Positions 17,080 to 26,582 of a stretch of 64,000 bases of DNA are shown piece after piece (the stretch's first letter is position 1; each line of letters opens with the position of its first letter). The translations under genes were made by a program, and so were the position numbers. The notes under the pieces were generated by a model. That model worked only from the letters and a program-made list of their open reading frames with translations, did no database searches and was not told where the DNA came from. Source of the stretch: Ga0077527 sp964531455 (GTDB lineage Bacteria > Pseudomonadota > Gammaproteobacteria > Burkholderiales > SG8-41); assembly GCA_964531455.1 (NCBI GenBank), contig CAZHFZ010000008.1, positions 22,699 to 86,698 on the forward strand, written 5' to 3'.

Positions 17080-17901
17080 TTAATCCCTGACAGCATTCCA
17101 CACCGCCAGCGCATCACGCGTTGCGGCGACATCATGAACTCGCAGGATGGCCGCGCCGCGCTGGGCCGCAATCAAGGCCGCAGCCACGCTACCGAATACC
17201 CGCTCCCCGACTTCGCGACCGGTCAGCGCGCCGATCATCGATTTGCGCGACAGGCCGGCCAGAACCGGTACACCCGCAGCCTTGATCCGGTCCAGTTCCC
17301 GCAGCAACAACAGGTTATGTGCCAGCGTTTTTCCGAAACCAAAGCCGGGATCGATCACCAGCCGTGATCGCGCAATCCCGGCCGCTTCTGCAGCGACAAT
17401 GCGCGCCCGCAGATAAGCATCCACCTCGGCCACCACATCGCAATACTGCGGTGCCTCCTGCATGGTCTGCGGCTGCCCCTGCTTGTGCATGATGCATACC
17501 GCGCAGTCGCTGCCCGACACGGCCTGCAGTGCGCCTTCAGCCTCGAAGCCATTGACATCATTGATCATTGCGGCGCCCGCCGCTGCAACCTCGCGCATCA
17601 GTTCCGGCTTCTGCGTATCCACAGAAAGGGGAATATTCGCGGGCAGCAGCGCTTCCAGTACCGGCAGTACGCGACGACGCTCCTCATCCAGACTGACCGC
17701 AGCAGCGCCCGGTCGCGTCGACTCGCCACCGATATCGAGAAAATCCGCGCCTTCATCAATCATCCGTCGCGCATGCTCCACTGCCGCATCGAGCCGCAGG
17801 TAATGCCCGCCATCGGAAAAGGAGTCAGGCGTGACGTTTACCACCCCCATCAGCAGAGGTCGCACCAACTTCAGCCTGAACTTGCCGCATTGAAGAATCA
17901 T
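17080..17901 (-). CDS. folP: Dihydropteroate synthase
   Basis: Joins p-aminobenzoate to the pterin pyrophosphate in folate synthesis; target of sulfonamides. About 273 residues. The two signatures are seen: MGVVNVTPDSFSDGG and DIGGESTRPGA. Also present are NDVNGF, the Cys-containing IMHKQGQP loop, DPGFGFGKT and GLSRKSMIG. I choose ATG 17901. The GTG at 17925 would place the start within the ftsH terminator stem and lacks homology. In the 212 bases before glmM there is a palindrome ATGACGC/GCGTCAT (17031-17049) of no clear role. Confidence 0.94.
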   Translation of the reverse strand: MILQCGKFRLKLVRPLLMGVVNVTPDSFSDGGHYLRLDAAVEHARRMIDEGADFLDIGGESTRPGAAAVSLDEERRRVLPVLEALLPANIPLSVDTQKPELMREVAAAGAAMINDVNGFEAEGALQAVSGSDCAVCIMHKQGQPQTMQEAPQYCDVVAEVDAYLRARIVAAEAAGIARSRLVIDPGFGFGKTLAHNLLLLRELDRIKAAGVPVLAGLSRKSMIGALTGREVGERVFGSVAAALIAAQRGAAILRVHDVAATRDALAVWNAVRD

Positions 17902-17911
17902 CAGCCGGAAA

Positions 17912-17943
17912 TGAAACGAGGGCACCGTGGCACCCTCGTTTCA
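17912..17943 (-). terminator. Terminator after ftsH
   Basis: Perfect 11-bp stem TGAAACGAGGG (17912-17922) and CCCTCGTTTCA (17933-17943) with a 10-base loop, 25 bases after the ftsH stop, followed on the minus strand by TTTCC. It lies just before folP and would partly separate folP-glmM expression from ftsH. Confidence 0.65.
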
Positions 17944-17968
17944 GTCAACAGGTTGGAACGTTGCAGAA

Positions 17969-19858
17969 TTATGCTTCTGCAGCCGGGTTGCTGGTTGCGG
18001 AAGCCGTCGGCGTATTGTCTTTAGGCGGCTTCGGTACCGGGTTGGCCAGGGGCTTCGGCGGACGCGGCGGACGGCCGGCCATGATGTCGTCGATCTGCTC
18101 GGCATCAATGGTTTCCCAGTCGAGCAGCGCCTTGGCCATTACCTCAACCTTGTCGCGGTTGTCTTCGAGAATCTTGCGCGCCAGCCCGTACTGCTGATCA
18201 AGGAGGCGGCGGATTTCCGCATCGACCTTGCGCATGGTTTCCTCTGACATGTTCTTGTGCGTGGTCACCGAGCGGCCGAGGAACACTTCACCCTCGTTTT
18301 CGGCGTAAACCATCGTGCCGAGACTCTCGGTCATTCCCCAGCGGGTCACCATATTGCGCGCCATATCGGTCGCACGCTCGAAGTCATTGGAAGCGCCGGT
18401 CGTCATCTGCCCCATGAAAACTTCCTCGGCGATGCGCCCGCCGAAAAGCACGGCGATGTTCTGCAGAATCTGCTCACGATCAAGGCTGTAACGGTCTTCC
18501 GTCGGCAACTGCATGGTCACACCCAAGGCGCGGCCACGCGGAATGATGGTGACCTTGTGCACCGGATCAGTCCGGGTCAGCAGCTTCGCAACCACTGCAT
18601 GGCCGGACTCGTGATACGCGGTGTTCTTGCGCTCATGTTCAGGCATGACCATCGAACGCCGCTCGGCGCCCATGATGATTTTGTCTTTCGCGCGCTCAAA
18701 ATCTTCCATATCGACAAGACGCTTGCTGCCGCGCGCGGCAAACAGTGCCGCCTCGTTGACCAGATTGGCCAGATCAGCGCCTGAGAATCCCGGCGTGCCC
18801 CGTGCCAATACATCGGCCTTGACATCCGGTGCGATCGGCACCTTGCGCATGTGCACCTGGAGAATCTGGTCGCGACCACGGATGTCCGGCAACGGCACCA
18901 CAACCTGACGGTCAAAACGACCCGGGCGCATCAGCGCCGGATCCAGCACGTCCGGACGGTTGGTTGCAGCGATGATGATGACGCCGGAGTTTGCTTCGAA
19001 ACCATCCATTTCGACCAGCAGCTGGTTCAGAGTCTGCTCACGCTCGTCATTACCGCCGCCGAGGCCGGCACCGCGCTGGCGACCGACCGCATCGATCTCG
19101 TCAATGAACACGATGCAAGGCGCGTGTTTCTTCGCATTCTCGAACATATCGCGAACGCGGGCCGCGCCCACGCCGACAAACATTTCGACAAAATCCGAAC
19201 CGGAGATCGAGAAGAACGGCACTTTTGCCTCACCCGCAATCGCCCGTGCCAACAGGGTTTTGCCGGTACCGGGATTGCCGACCATCAACACGCCGCGCGG
19301 AATGCGCCCGCCGAGCTTCTGGAACTTCGACGGGTCACGCAGGAATTCAACCAGTTCCGAAACTTCCTCTTTCGCTTCTTCGCAACCGGCGACATCCGCG
19401 AAAGTAACGGTGTTGTTGTTTTCGTCGAGCATCCGCGCGCGGCTCTTGCCGAACGAGAATGCGCCGCCGCGACCGCCGCCCTGCATCTGACGCATGAAGA
19501 ACACCCAGACGCCGATCAGCAGAAGCATCGGGAACCAGGACACGAAGATGTTCATCAGCAAGGAAGGCTCTTCCTCCGGCTTCGCTTCCACAATGACACC
19601 GTTCTTCAACAGGTCGGTGACCATCCAGATATCGGAAGGAGAATAGGTGGTGAATTTTTCTCCAGTGGACTTGACGCCTTTGACGACGCGACCTTCGATC
19701 GTCACCTTGGCAATCTTGCCCTGCTTCACCTCGTCGATGAACTGGGAATACTCCATGGCCTTTTGCGTGGTCTGCCGCGTGTTGAACTGGTTGAACACTG
19801 TCATCAGTACCAGCGCGATCACCAGCCAGATGGCCATATTTTTCATCAGATTGTTCAA
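17969..19858 (-). CDS. ftsH: ATP-dependent zinc metalloprotease FtsH
   Basis: Membrane-anchored AAA protease, 629 residues, degrading LpxC, sigma-32, SecY and other substrates in the species studied. Two membrane segments lie near residues 9-22 and 101-121. Walker A GNPGTGKT is at 194-201, Walker B FIDEIDAVGR, the SRH arginines in RPGRFDRQ, and the zinc site HESGH at 416-420 with a distal acidic ligand further on. Start TTG 19858 is supported by AAGGAG upstream and by the family opening MNNL-KN-AIWLVIALVLMTVFNQF. The tail is Pro/Ala-rich. Confidence 0.97.
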   Translation of the reverse strand: MNNLMKNMAIWLVIALVLMTVFNQFNTRQTTQKAMEYSQFIDEVKQGKIAKVTIEGRVVKGVKSTGEKFTTYSPSDIWMVTDLLKNGVIVEAKPEEEPSLLMNIFVSWFPMLLLIGVWVFFMRQMQGGGRGGAFSFGKSRARMLDENNNTVTFADVAGCEEAKEEVSELVEFLRDPSKFQKLGGRIPRGVLMVGNPGTGKTLLARAIAGEAKVPFFSISGSDFVEMFVGVGAARVRDMFENAKKHAPCIVFIDEIDAVGRQRGAGLGGGNDEREQTLNQLLVEMDGFEANSGVIIIAATNRPDVLDPALMRPGRFDRQVVVPLPDIRGRDQILQVHMRKVPIAPDVKADVLARGTPGFSGADLANLVNEAALFAARGSKRLVDMEDFERAKDKIIMGAERRSMVMPEHERKNTAYHESGHAVVAKLLTRTDPVHKVTIIPRGRALGVTMQLPTEDRYSLDREQILQNIAVLFGGRIAEEVFMGQMTTGASNDFERATDMARNMVTRWGMTESLGTMVYAENEGEVFLGRSVTTHKNMSEETMRKVDAEIRRLLDQQYGLARKILEDNRDKVEVMAKALLDWETIDAEQIDDIMAGRPPRPPKPLANPVPKPPKDNTPTASATSNPAAEA

Positions 19859-19989
19859 AACCGCTCCTTGTGGCGCTTCAATTTTGCGCCTTGGTTTCGC
19901 GCCCCGTTTTAGGCCGGCGCACGCCCTAACTTGTTCAATTCTAAACGCTTTTACAATGCACCGCAGCAGGGCACAACAAACCGGCCTGG

Positions 19990-20616
19990 CTACGTTACTG
20001 CTTTAAGACCCTTGGCCACCAGATATACCTCATTGGAACGGCTGCGGGAGGCCTCGGGCTTGCGAATCACGACCTGGACAAAGCTGCGGCGTACGTCCGC
20101 AACAAGTTGCTCAAACCCCGATCCCTGGAAAACTTTGACCAGGAAATTACCTTGAGGTTTCAAATGGTTGATCGCAAAATCGAGTGCCAACTCAGCCAAT
20201 CCGATACTGCGTGCCTGGTCCACGCTCGCAACACCGCTCATATTGGGTGCCATATCGGAAAGCACAAGGTCCACAGGCCTTCCATCCAGAAATTTTTCAA
20301 CCTCTGCCAACACCGAATCATCACCAAAGTCGCCCTGCACGAAGCGCACTGCCGGTATCGGAAGCATTTCGAGCAAATCCACACCGACCACCCGCCCCTC
20401 GGTACCGACCGCACGTCCGGCTACTTGGGACCACCCGCCGGGAGCCGAACCCAGATCAACGACAACCATGCCTGGTTTCAACAGATTGTCACGCTCCGCC
20501 AGCTGCTGCAGCTTGTAGGCAGCCCGCGAGCGCATTCCTTCGGCCTGCGCCTTGCGCACATAAGGGTCTGTGACATGCTCCTGCATCCAGGCCTTGCTGG
20601 TCTTGTTACGCGCCAT
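19990..20616 (-). CDS. rlmE: 23S rRNA (uridine2552-2'-O)-methyltransferase
   Basis: RrmJ/FtsJ methyltransferase for helix 92 of 23S rRNA, 208 residues. The SAM-binding motif is VVDLGSAPGGWSQVA, the catalytic K-D-K-E set is represented by the early lysine in AAYKLQQL, the aspartate in LVLSDMAPN, and the late LVKVFQG lysine with the glutamate in RSRSNEVYLV. It lies 131 bases upstream of ftsH on the same strand, the conserved rlmE-ftsH order, and is divergent from yhbY. Confidence 0.96.
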   Translation of the reverse strand: MARNKTSKAWMQEHVTDPYVRKAQAEGMRSRAAYKLQQLAERDNLLKPGMVVVDLGSAPGGWSQVAGRAVGTEGRVVGVDLLEMLPIPAVRFVQGDFGDDSVLAEVEKFLDGRPVDLVLSDMAPNMSGVASVDQARSIGLAELALDFAINHLKPQGNFLVKVFQGSGFEQLVADVRRSFVQVVIRKPEASRSRSNEVYLVAKGLKAVT

Positions 20617-20672
20617 GATCAGAACACCCGTGCACCGGCCGCACTTGCAGTGCGACCTGTTAAACTTCGCCC

Positions 20673-21050
20673 ATGATTACCCTTAATGCCGCTCAGCGCC
20701 GCGCACTTAAAGCCCGGGCACACCCTCTGCGCCCAGTTGTCATGATCAGTGATGCCGGACTGACGCCGTCGGTACTGAATGAAATCGATGTCAACCTGAA
20801 AAGTCATGAACTGATCAAGATCCGCGTGTTTGGAGACGACCGCGCTGCCCGAGCCACGTTGATCGACGACATCAGCACAAAGCTGGATGCCGCACTGGTG
20901 CAGCATATCGGAAAAATTCTGGTCATTTACCGGCCGCGTCCCGACGAGGATGCCGAAAGCGGCAACGCTTCCGCCGCGAAAAAGAAATCCGGAAGGTCGC
21001 GAGTCAATAAAGGGCCAAGACGCACCAAGCGCAGCTTCCAGATGGAGTAA
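20673..21050 (+). CDS. yhbY: YhbY/CRM-domain RNA-binding protein
   Basis: Small ribosome-assembly factor with a CRM domain (residues about 1-97), binding pre-50S particles in relatives. 125 residues, with the family stretches LRPVVMISDAGLTPSVLNEID and HELIKIRVFGDDR, and the GKILVIYRPR ending in place of the usual G-x-x-x-V-L-Y-R. A basic tail of about 28 residues follows, presumably for RNA contact. Divergent from rlmE by 56 bases, as in many proteobacteria. Confidence 0.92.
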   Translation: MITLNAAQRRALKARAHPLRPVVMISDAGLTPSVLNEIDVNLKSHELIKIRVFGDDRAARATLIDDISTKLDAALVQHIGKILVIYRPRPDEDAESGNASAAKKKSGRSRVNKGPRRTKRSFQME

Positions 21051-21090
21051 GGGGAGTAAGGTCTCGCCGCACACCGCTCGTATAGCGGTT

Positions 21091-21549
21091 CTATTTCGAA
21101 CGGCCGAGAAGCACAATCATTGCCGCACCCAGCAGACTCTGGATGACGTAGAGCACACTGGAGACGCCGTGCCAGGCTGAAAAACGGTCCCTCAGCACGG
21201 ATTCCATGACCTGCTTGGGGAAAGCCTCTTCCTTGAGTGCCGCCATGACTGGCTGAATACCGAATTCTCCGGCGCACACCAGAACCAGCATTAACAGCAC
21301 AATCCAGAACACTCCCTGCTTGAATGCGGAAGAGCCGTAGCGGACAACACGGAATACCAGAAGATAGACCGCACTGGCAATCCCGATCCATGCGATCAGC
21401 GAAAACAGCTTGCCTGCAATCAGGCCGGCGAGCGCACGGTCACCAAGACGTGAAAAAAGCACGGGGGCTACGACGTAGCCGATCGCCCACATGCCGCCGA
21501 CCCACAGCGTCGCCACGATCGACTGCAGCGCCTCGGCAACCCGCCCCAT
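21091..21549 (-). CDS. DUF4149 family membrane protein
   Basis: Integral membrane protein of 152 residues with four hydrophobic segments (about 12-34, 47-67, 77-100, 125-147). It opens with ALQSIVATLWVGGMWAIGYVVAPVLF, characteristic of DUF4149. Function unknown. Its start overlaps the greA stop by one base, so it is translationally coupled to greA; carB-greA-DUF4149 is a common betaproteobacterial order. Confidence 0.87.
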   Translation of the reverse strand: MGRVAEALQSIVATLWVGGMWAIGYVVAPVLFSRLGDRALAGLIAGKLFSLIAWIGIASAVYLLVFRVVRYGSSAFKQGVFWIVLLMLVLVCAGEFGIQPVMAALKEEAFPKQVMESVLRDRFSAWHGVSSVLYVIQSLLGAAMIVLLGRSK

Positions 21550-22028
21550 CAGACGTATCGAATGTCGATGATTTCGTACTCCCGAACACCACCCGGGGCC
21601 TGCACCTCGGCGACATCGCCGGCGTATTTGCCAATCAGCGCACGCGCAATCGGCGAACTGATCGATATCTTGGACAACTTGATGTCAGCCTCGTCGTCGC
21701 CGACGATCTGATAAGTCACCTTGCCGCCGGAAGTAATGTCTTCCAGCTCAACCGTTGCGCCAAATACGCAGCGTCCGTCAGTGTCAATGGTCGCAGGATC
21801 GATGATCTGCGCATTAGAGATTTTCGATTCCACCTCGGCAATACGACCTTCGATGAAACTCTGCCGCTCTTTCGCCGCCGAATACTCTGCATTTTCGGAC
21901 AAATCGCCATGTGAACGAGCCTCCGCAATGGCGGCAATAATCGCCGGCCGCTGCACGGTTTTAAGCTCGTGTAATTCAGTACGCAGCAATTCCGCGCCGT
22001 GCACTGTCAATGGTGTTTTTGCATTCAT
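21549..22028 (-). CDS. greA: Transcription elongation factor GreA
   Basis: Rescues backtracked RNA polymerase by stimulating transcript cleavage. 159 residues, normal length. The N-terminal coiled coil holds the acidic tip (ARSHGDLSENAEYSAAKERQ) with the D-L-S-E-N-A-E-Y signature that reaches the polymerase active site; the FKBP-like C-terminal domain ends in SPIARALIGKYAGDVAEVQAPGG. It follows carB by 29 bases on the same strand, and is probably in the carAB-greA transcript. Confidence 0.97.
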   Translation of the reverse strand: MNAKTPLTVHGAELLRTELHELKTVQRPAIIAAIAEARSHGDLSENAEYSAAKERQSFIEGRIAEVESKISNAQIIDPATIDTDGRCVFGATVELEDITSGGKVTYQIVGDDEADIKLSKISISSPIARALIGKYAGDVAEVQAPGGVREYEIIDIRYV

Positions 22029-22057
22029 GGGTTTACCCTGGTTGTTTCAGGCAGATG

Positions 22058-25000
22058 TCAGGCAACCAACCGCTTGTGCAGATCCTGCAGCGCATAAACC
22101 TGGAGCTCGCGCGCCTGAGCCATGCCGTTGGCTGCAGCGCGTGCACCAGCGAGCGTCGTATACAGTGTAACGCGCTGCTGCAGCGCCGCGCGACGGATCG
22201 AATACGAATCACGGATCGCCGAGCGTTTTTCCTCGACCGTGTTGATGATCAACACGATTTCGCCATTCTTGATCATGTCGACAATATGCGGCCGACCTTC
22301 TGCAACCTTGTTGACGCGCGTTACCGCAAGACCGCCCGCCTCCAGCGCCTTCGCCGTCCCGTGGGTAGCCACCAGCGTAAAACCCATGCCAGTAAGGACC
22401 CGGGCAATATCAAGCACGCGCTCCTTGTCAGCATCGCGGAGACTGACAAAGACCTTGCCGGATTTCGGCAGACGCTCGCCAGAACCCAACTGGGATTTGA
22501 CGAAAGCCTCGGCAAAGGTTTCGCCAACGCCCATCACTTCGCCGGTTGATTTCATTTCCGGCCCGAGGATGGTGTCCGCCCCCGGGAACTTGATGAAGGG
22601 GAATACAGCTTCCTTGACACAAAAATACGGAGGCACGATTTCGCGCGTTACACCCTGATCCGCCAATGAGCGGCCGGCCATGCAGCGGGCGGCAATCTTG
22701 GCCAGCGGCAGTCCGGTCGCCTTGGACACAAACGGAACCGTGCGCGACGCCCGCGGATTCACTTCCAGCACATAGACCACATCACCTTCAGGTCCGTTCT
22801 GGATGGCGAACTGCACATTCATCAGGCCATTGACCTTCAATGCCGTGGCCATGGCCACAGTCTGCCTGCGCAGTTCTTCCTGTAATTCAGGAGAAAGCGA
22901 AAAAGGCGGCAACGAGCATGCCGAGTCGCCGGAATGCACGCCTGCCTGCTCAATATGCTCCATCACGCCACCAATGATTACTTCGGCGCCGTCGCTGATG
23001 GCATCGACATCAACCTCAATAGCATCATTGAGAAATCTGTCCAGCAATACCGGCGAATCATTGGAAACCTTGATCGCCTCACGCATATACCGCTCAAGTT
23101 CGCTCTGCTCGTGGACAATTTCCATGGCGCGGCCGCCCAGCACATAGGAAGGGCGTACCACCAGCGGATAACCAATCTCGGCTGCGGCAGCCAGCGCCTT
23201 CTGTGCACTGCGTGCGGTTCGGTTCGGCGGCTGCTTGAGTTTAAGTTTGGTCAGCAGCTTCTGGAAGCGCTCACGGTCTTCGGCAATATCGATCGAATCC
23301 GGCGACGTGCCAATGATGGGCACTCCGTTGGCCTCAAGATCGCGCGCAAGTTTCAGCGGCGTCTGTCCGCCAAACTGCACGATTACACCAACGGGTTTTT
23401 CCAGGGCAACGATTTCCAGCACATCCTCAAGCGTTAACGGCTCGAAATACAGACGATCGGAAGTGTCGTAGTCGGTCGAAACGGTCTCGGGATTACAGTT
23501 GACCATGATGGTCTCGAACCCGTCTTCGCGCAGCGCCAACGCGGCATGCACGCAGCAATAATCGAATTCGATGCCCTGCCCGATACGGTTGGGCCCGCCA
23601 CCAAGAACCATGATCTTCTTGCGATCGGTGGGCTGCGCCTCGCAGTCCTCTTCGTACGTCGAATACATGTACGCCGTGCTGGTTGAGAACTCGGCCGCGC
23701 AGGTATCCACGCGCTTGTAGACCGGGCGCACACCCAGCGCATGACGATGCGCGCGCAAGACGTCCTGCTCCACCAGCAGCAGATTGGCAAGCCGGCGGTC
23801 GGAAAAACCTGCGCGCTTGAGCCTGCGCATGTCTACTGCATCAATGTCTTCCAGTTTACGACCGGCAAGCATCTTTTCCTGCCGGATGATGTCCTCGATC
23901 TGGGCGAGGAACCATGGATCAATATGCGAAAAACCATGGACCTCGTCCAGAGTCATTCCGCAACGGAAAGCGTCAGCTACGTAAAATATTCGTTCCGGAC
24001 CGGGATCGCCCAACTCATTCTCGATGGCATCGATATCGGTGGTTTTTTCGTCAAATTCGTCAACACCGGTCTCCAGCCCGCGCAGGGCCTTCTGCATCGA
24101 TTCCTGAATGGTGCGCCCCATGGCCATCACCTCTCCCACCGATTTCATCTGGGTGGTCAGGCGATCATCAGCCTGAGGGAATTTCTCGAATGCAAACCGC
24201 GGGATTTTGGTTACGACGTAATCGATGCTGGGCTCAAACGACGCCGGGGTCGCTCCGCCGGTAATCTCATTGCGCAACTCATCAAGCGTGTAGCCAATCG
24301 CCAGTTTTGCGGCGACCTTGGCGATCGGAAAACCCGTGGCTTTCGAGGCCAATGCCGATGAACGCGACACTCGGGGATTCATCTCGATGATGACCATTCG
24401 GCCATCCTTTGGATTGATACCGAATTGCACGTTCGAACCACCGGTTTCAACCCCGATCTCGCGCAGGCACGCGATCGAGGCATTACGCATGATCTGGTAT
24501 TCCTTGTCAGTCAGCGTCTGCGCCGGCGCCACAGTGATCGAATCACCGGTATGCACCCCCATTGGATCGAAGTTTTCGATCGAGCAGATGATGATGCAGT
24601 TGTCGTTGCGGTCGCGCACGACCTCCATCTCGTACTCTTTCCAGCCGATGACCGACTCTTCAACCAGCACTTCCTTGGTCGGACTGGCATCGAGGCCGCG
24701 CTCGATGATGGCAACAAATTCTTCGCGGTTATAGGCAATTCCGCCACCAGTGCCGCCCAGCGTGAACGAAGGCCGGATAATCGTCGGGAAACCAACTGCC
24801 GCCTGCACCTGGAGCGCCTCTTCAAGGCTGTGCGCCAGCGCGGAGCGCGGGCTGTCGAGCCCGATCTTGGCCATCGCCTTCTTGAATTTTTCGCGATCCT
24901 CCGCCTTGTCGATGGCTTCTTTGGATGCACCGATCATTTCCACGCCGTACTTTTCCAGCACCCCGTGCTTGGCAAGGTCAAGCGCACAGTTCAACGCGGT

Positions 25001-25279
25001 CTGACCGCCCATTGTCGGCAGCAGTGCATCCGGACGCTCGGCAGCGATGATTTTTTCCACCACCTGCCAGGTCACCGGCTCTATATAAGTTGCATCCGCC
25101 ATGCCCGGATCAGTCATGATCGTCGCCGGGTTTGAATTCACCAGGATGACGCGATAACCTTCTTCGCGCAGCGCCTTGCAGGCCTGCGCACCGGAGTAAT
25201 CAAATTCACAGGCCTGACCAATGATGATCGGGCCAGCACCGATGATGAGAACCGATTTGATGTCTGTACGTTTGGGCAT
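22058..25279 (-). CDS. carB: Carbamoyl-phosphate synthase large subunit
   Basis: Makes carbamoyl phosphate for arginine and pyrimidines. 1073 residues, full length, with the expected internal duplication: two ATP-grasp halves (about 1-400 and 550-935), an oligomerisation segment between them, and a C-terminal MGS-like allosteric domain. Visible motifs are IGAGPIIIGQACEFDYSG at the start and the related LGGGPNRIGQGIEFDYC at the second half, plus GGTGGGIAYN in the first grasp domain. It begins 2 bases after the carA stop. Confidence 0.98.
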   Translation of the reverse strand: MPKRTDIKSVLIIGAGPIIIGQACEFDYSGAQACKALREEGYRVILVNSNPATIMTDPGMADATYIEPVTWQVVEKIIAAERPDALLPTMGGQTALNCALDLAKHGVLEKYGVEMIGASKEAIDKAEDREKFKKAMAKIGLDSPRSALAHSLEEALQVQAAVGFPTIIRPSFTLGGTGGGIAYNREEFVAIIERGLDASPTKEVLVEESVIGWKEYEMEVVRDRNDNCIIICSIENFDPMGVHTGDSITVAPAQTLTDKEYQIMRNASIACLREIGVETGGSNVQFGINPKDGRMVIIEMNPRVSRSSALASKATGFPIAKVAAKLAIGYTLDELRNEITGGATPASFEPSIDYVVTKIPRFAFEKFPQADDRLTTQMKSVGEVMAMGRTIQESMQKALRGLETGVDEFDEKTTDIDAIENELGDPGPERIFYVADAFRCGMTLDEVHGFSHIDPWFLAQIEDIIRQEKMLAGRKLEDIDAVDMRRLKRAGFSDRRLANLLLVEQDVLRAHRHALGVRPVYKRVDTCAAEFSTSTAYMYSTYEEDCEAQPTDRKKIMVLGGGPNRIGQGIEFDYCCVHAALALREDGFETIMVNCNPETVSTDYDTSDRLYFEPLTLEDVLEIVALEKPVGVIVQFGGQTPLKLARDLEANGVPIIGTSPDSIDIAEDRERFQKLLTKLKLKQPPNRTARSAQKALAAAAEIGYPLVVRPSYVLGGRAMEIVHEQSELERYMREAIKVSNDSPVLLDRFLNDAIEVDVDAISDGAEVIIGGVMEHIEQAGVHSGDSACSLPPFSLSPELQEELRRQTVAMATALKVNGLMNVQFAIQNGPEGDVVYVLEVNPRASRTVPFVSKATGLPLAKIAARCMAGRSLADQGVTREIVPPYFCVKEAVFPFIKFPGADTILGPEMKSTGEVMGVGETFAEAFVKSQLGSGERLPKSGKVFVSLRDADKERVLDIARVLTGMGFTLVATHGTAKALEAGGLAVTRVNKVAEGRPHIVDMIKNGEIVLIINTVEEKRSAIRDSYSIRRAALQQRVTLYTTLAGARAAANGMAQARELQVYALQDLHKRLVA

Positions 25280-25281
25280 AT

Positions 25282-26421
25282 TTACGTCCGCGCGAGGCGC
25301 TGCTCCATCGACTTCACGAAGCGGTCGAACAGGTAATCGACGTCATGCGGGCCCGGACTCGCCTCGGGGTGCCCCTGGAAGCAGAACGCCGGTTTGTCAG
25401 TCAGGGTGAAACCCTGAAGGCTGCCGTCGAACAGCGAAACATGGGTGACCCGTGCGTTGGCGGGCAGCGTCGCCGAATCCACAGCAAAACCGTGATTCTG
25501 GCTGGTGATCATCACCCGCTTCGAATCCAGATCCTGCACCGGGTGGTTTGCGCCGTGATGGCCGAATTTCATTTTCAGGGTCTTCGCGCCGCAGGCCAGC
25601 GCCAGCAGCTGGTGGCCCAGGCAAATTCCGAACAGTGGCAGACCGGCCGCGAGGAATTCACGAATGGCGCGAACCGCGTAGTCGCAGGGCTCGGGATCAC
25701 CCGGGCCGTTCGACAGGAACACGCCATCCGGCTTGAGCTTCATGACATCCGCCGCAGCCGTCTGTGCGGGCACCACGGTCAGTTTGCAGCCGCGGGAAGC
25801 AAGCATGCGCAGAATGTTGCGTTTGACGCCGAAGTCGTAGGCAACAACATGGAAACGTGCACCGGTGCGTTTGCCATAGCCGCTGCCGAGTTGCCACTCG
25901 GTTTCGTCCGTCTCGTAGGACTTGGCGCAGGAAACCACCTTGGCCAGATCCATGCCGACCAGCCCCGGAAACTCACGGGCCGCCTGGAGCGCGGCCTGTT
26001 CATCAATCCTGCCCGCCATGATGCAGCCGTCCTGCGCGCCCTTGTCGCGCAGCAGGCGCGTCAGCTTGCGGGTATCAATATCGGCGATGGCGACGATGTT
26101 TTCGCGCTTCAGATAATCGCTGAGATTCCAGTTTTCGCGAAAATTCGAAGACCGTAAAGGCAAATCGCGGATGACCAAGCCGGCGGCTTGGACTTTTTCG
26201 GACTCGACATCTTCGGTATTGGCGCCGGTATTGCCGATGTGAGGGTAAGTCAGGGTAACGATCTGCCGGCAGTACGACGGATCGGTAAGGATTTCCTGGT
26301 AACCGGTCAGCGCGGTGTTAAACACCACTTCGCCGGCCACGATACCCTCGGCGCCGATCGCGGAGCCTTGGAATACCGTGCCATCCTTGAGTACGAGAAT
26401 GGCGGGCGTGCGCGATGACAC
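25282..26421 (-). CDS. carA: Carbamoyl-phosphate synthase small subunit
   Basis: Glutamine amidotransferase subunit, 379 residues. Class I glutaminase triad: Cys in FGICLGHQLLA, His and Glu in GHPEASPGPHD. The N-terminal domain reads LVLKDGTVFQGSAIGAEG. The start is GTG 26421, preceded by AGGAG at proper distance. A near-consensus promoter and a leader hairpin lie in the 161-base gap before it, so carAB has its own start of transcription separate from dapB. Confidence 0.97.
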   Translation of the reverse strand: MSSRTPAILVLKDGTVFQGSAIGAEGIVAGEVVFNTALTGYQEILTDPSYCRQIVTLTYPHIGNTGANTEDVESEKVQAAGLVIRDLPLRSSNFRENWNLSDYLKRENIVAIADIDTRKLTRLLRDKGAQDGCIMAGRIDEQAALQAAREFPGLVGMDLAKVVSCAKSYETDETEWQLGSGYGKRTGARFHVVAYDFGVKRNILRMLASRGCKLTVVPAQTAAADVMKLKPDGVFLSNGPGDPEPCDYAVRAIREFLAAGLPLFGICLGHQLLALACGAKTLKMKFGHHGANHPVQDLDSKRVMITSQNHGFAVDSATLPANARVTHVSLFDGSLQGFTLTDKPAFCFQGHPEASPGPHDVDYLFDRFVKSMEQRLART

Positions 26422-26456
26422 AACAAGCTCCTGATTTTATTGGGTTTGATACGACA

Positions 26457-26484
26457 AGCGGGATGGGTTTGGGCCCGTCCCGCT
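26457..26484 (-). promoter_or_regulatory. Leader hairpin of carA
   Basis: Inverted repeat AGCGGGATGGG (26457-26467) and CCCGTCCCGCT (26474-26484), 11 bp with one mismatch and a 6-base loop, in the predicted 5' leader. No T-run follows on the minus strand, so it is not a simple terminator; it may affect mRNA stability or translation. Confidence 0.45.
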
Positions 26485-26499
26485 GTTCTTGAAGAAAGA

Positions 26500-26528
26500 A
26501 TTATACGCGAGGGCGGGAGACCCGACAA
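26500..26528 (-). promoter_or_regulatory. Sigma-70 promoter of carAB
   Basis: On the minus strand, TTGTCG (26528-26523), 17-base spacer, and a perfect TATAAT (26505-26500). It lies 79 bases before the carA GTG start. Confidence 0.65.
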
Positions 26529-26582
26529 ACCGTACAGCCCGCCTTCCCGAAAAATCAGCGACTTAATGCAAAACCTTGGTGC

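Noticed and set aside
17902..17925. GTG start for folP at 17925
   Set aside because: It falls inside the ftsH terminator stem and the added residues are not family-like; ATG 17901 is preferred.
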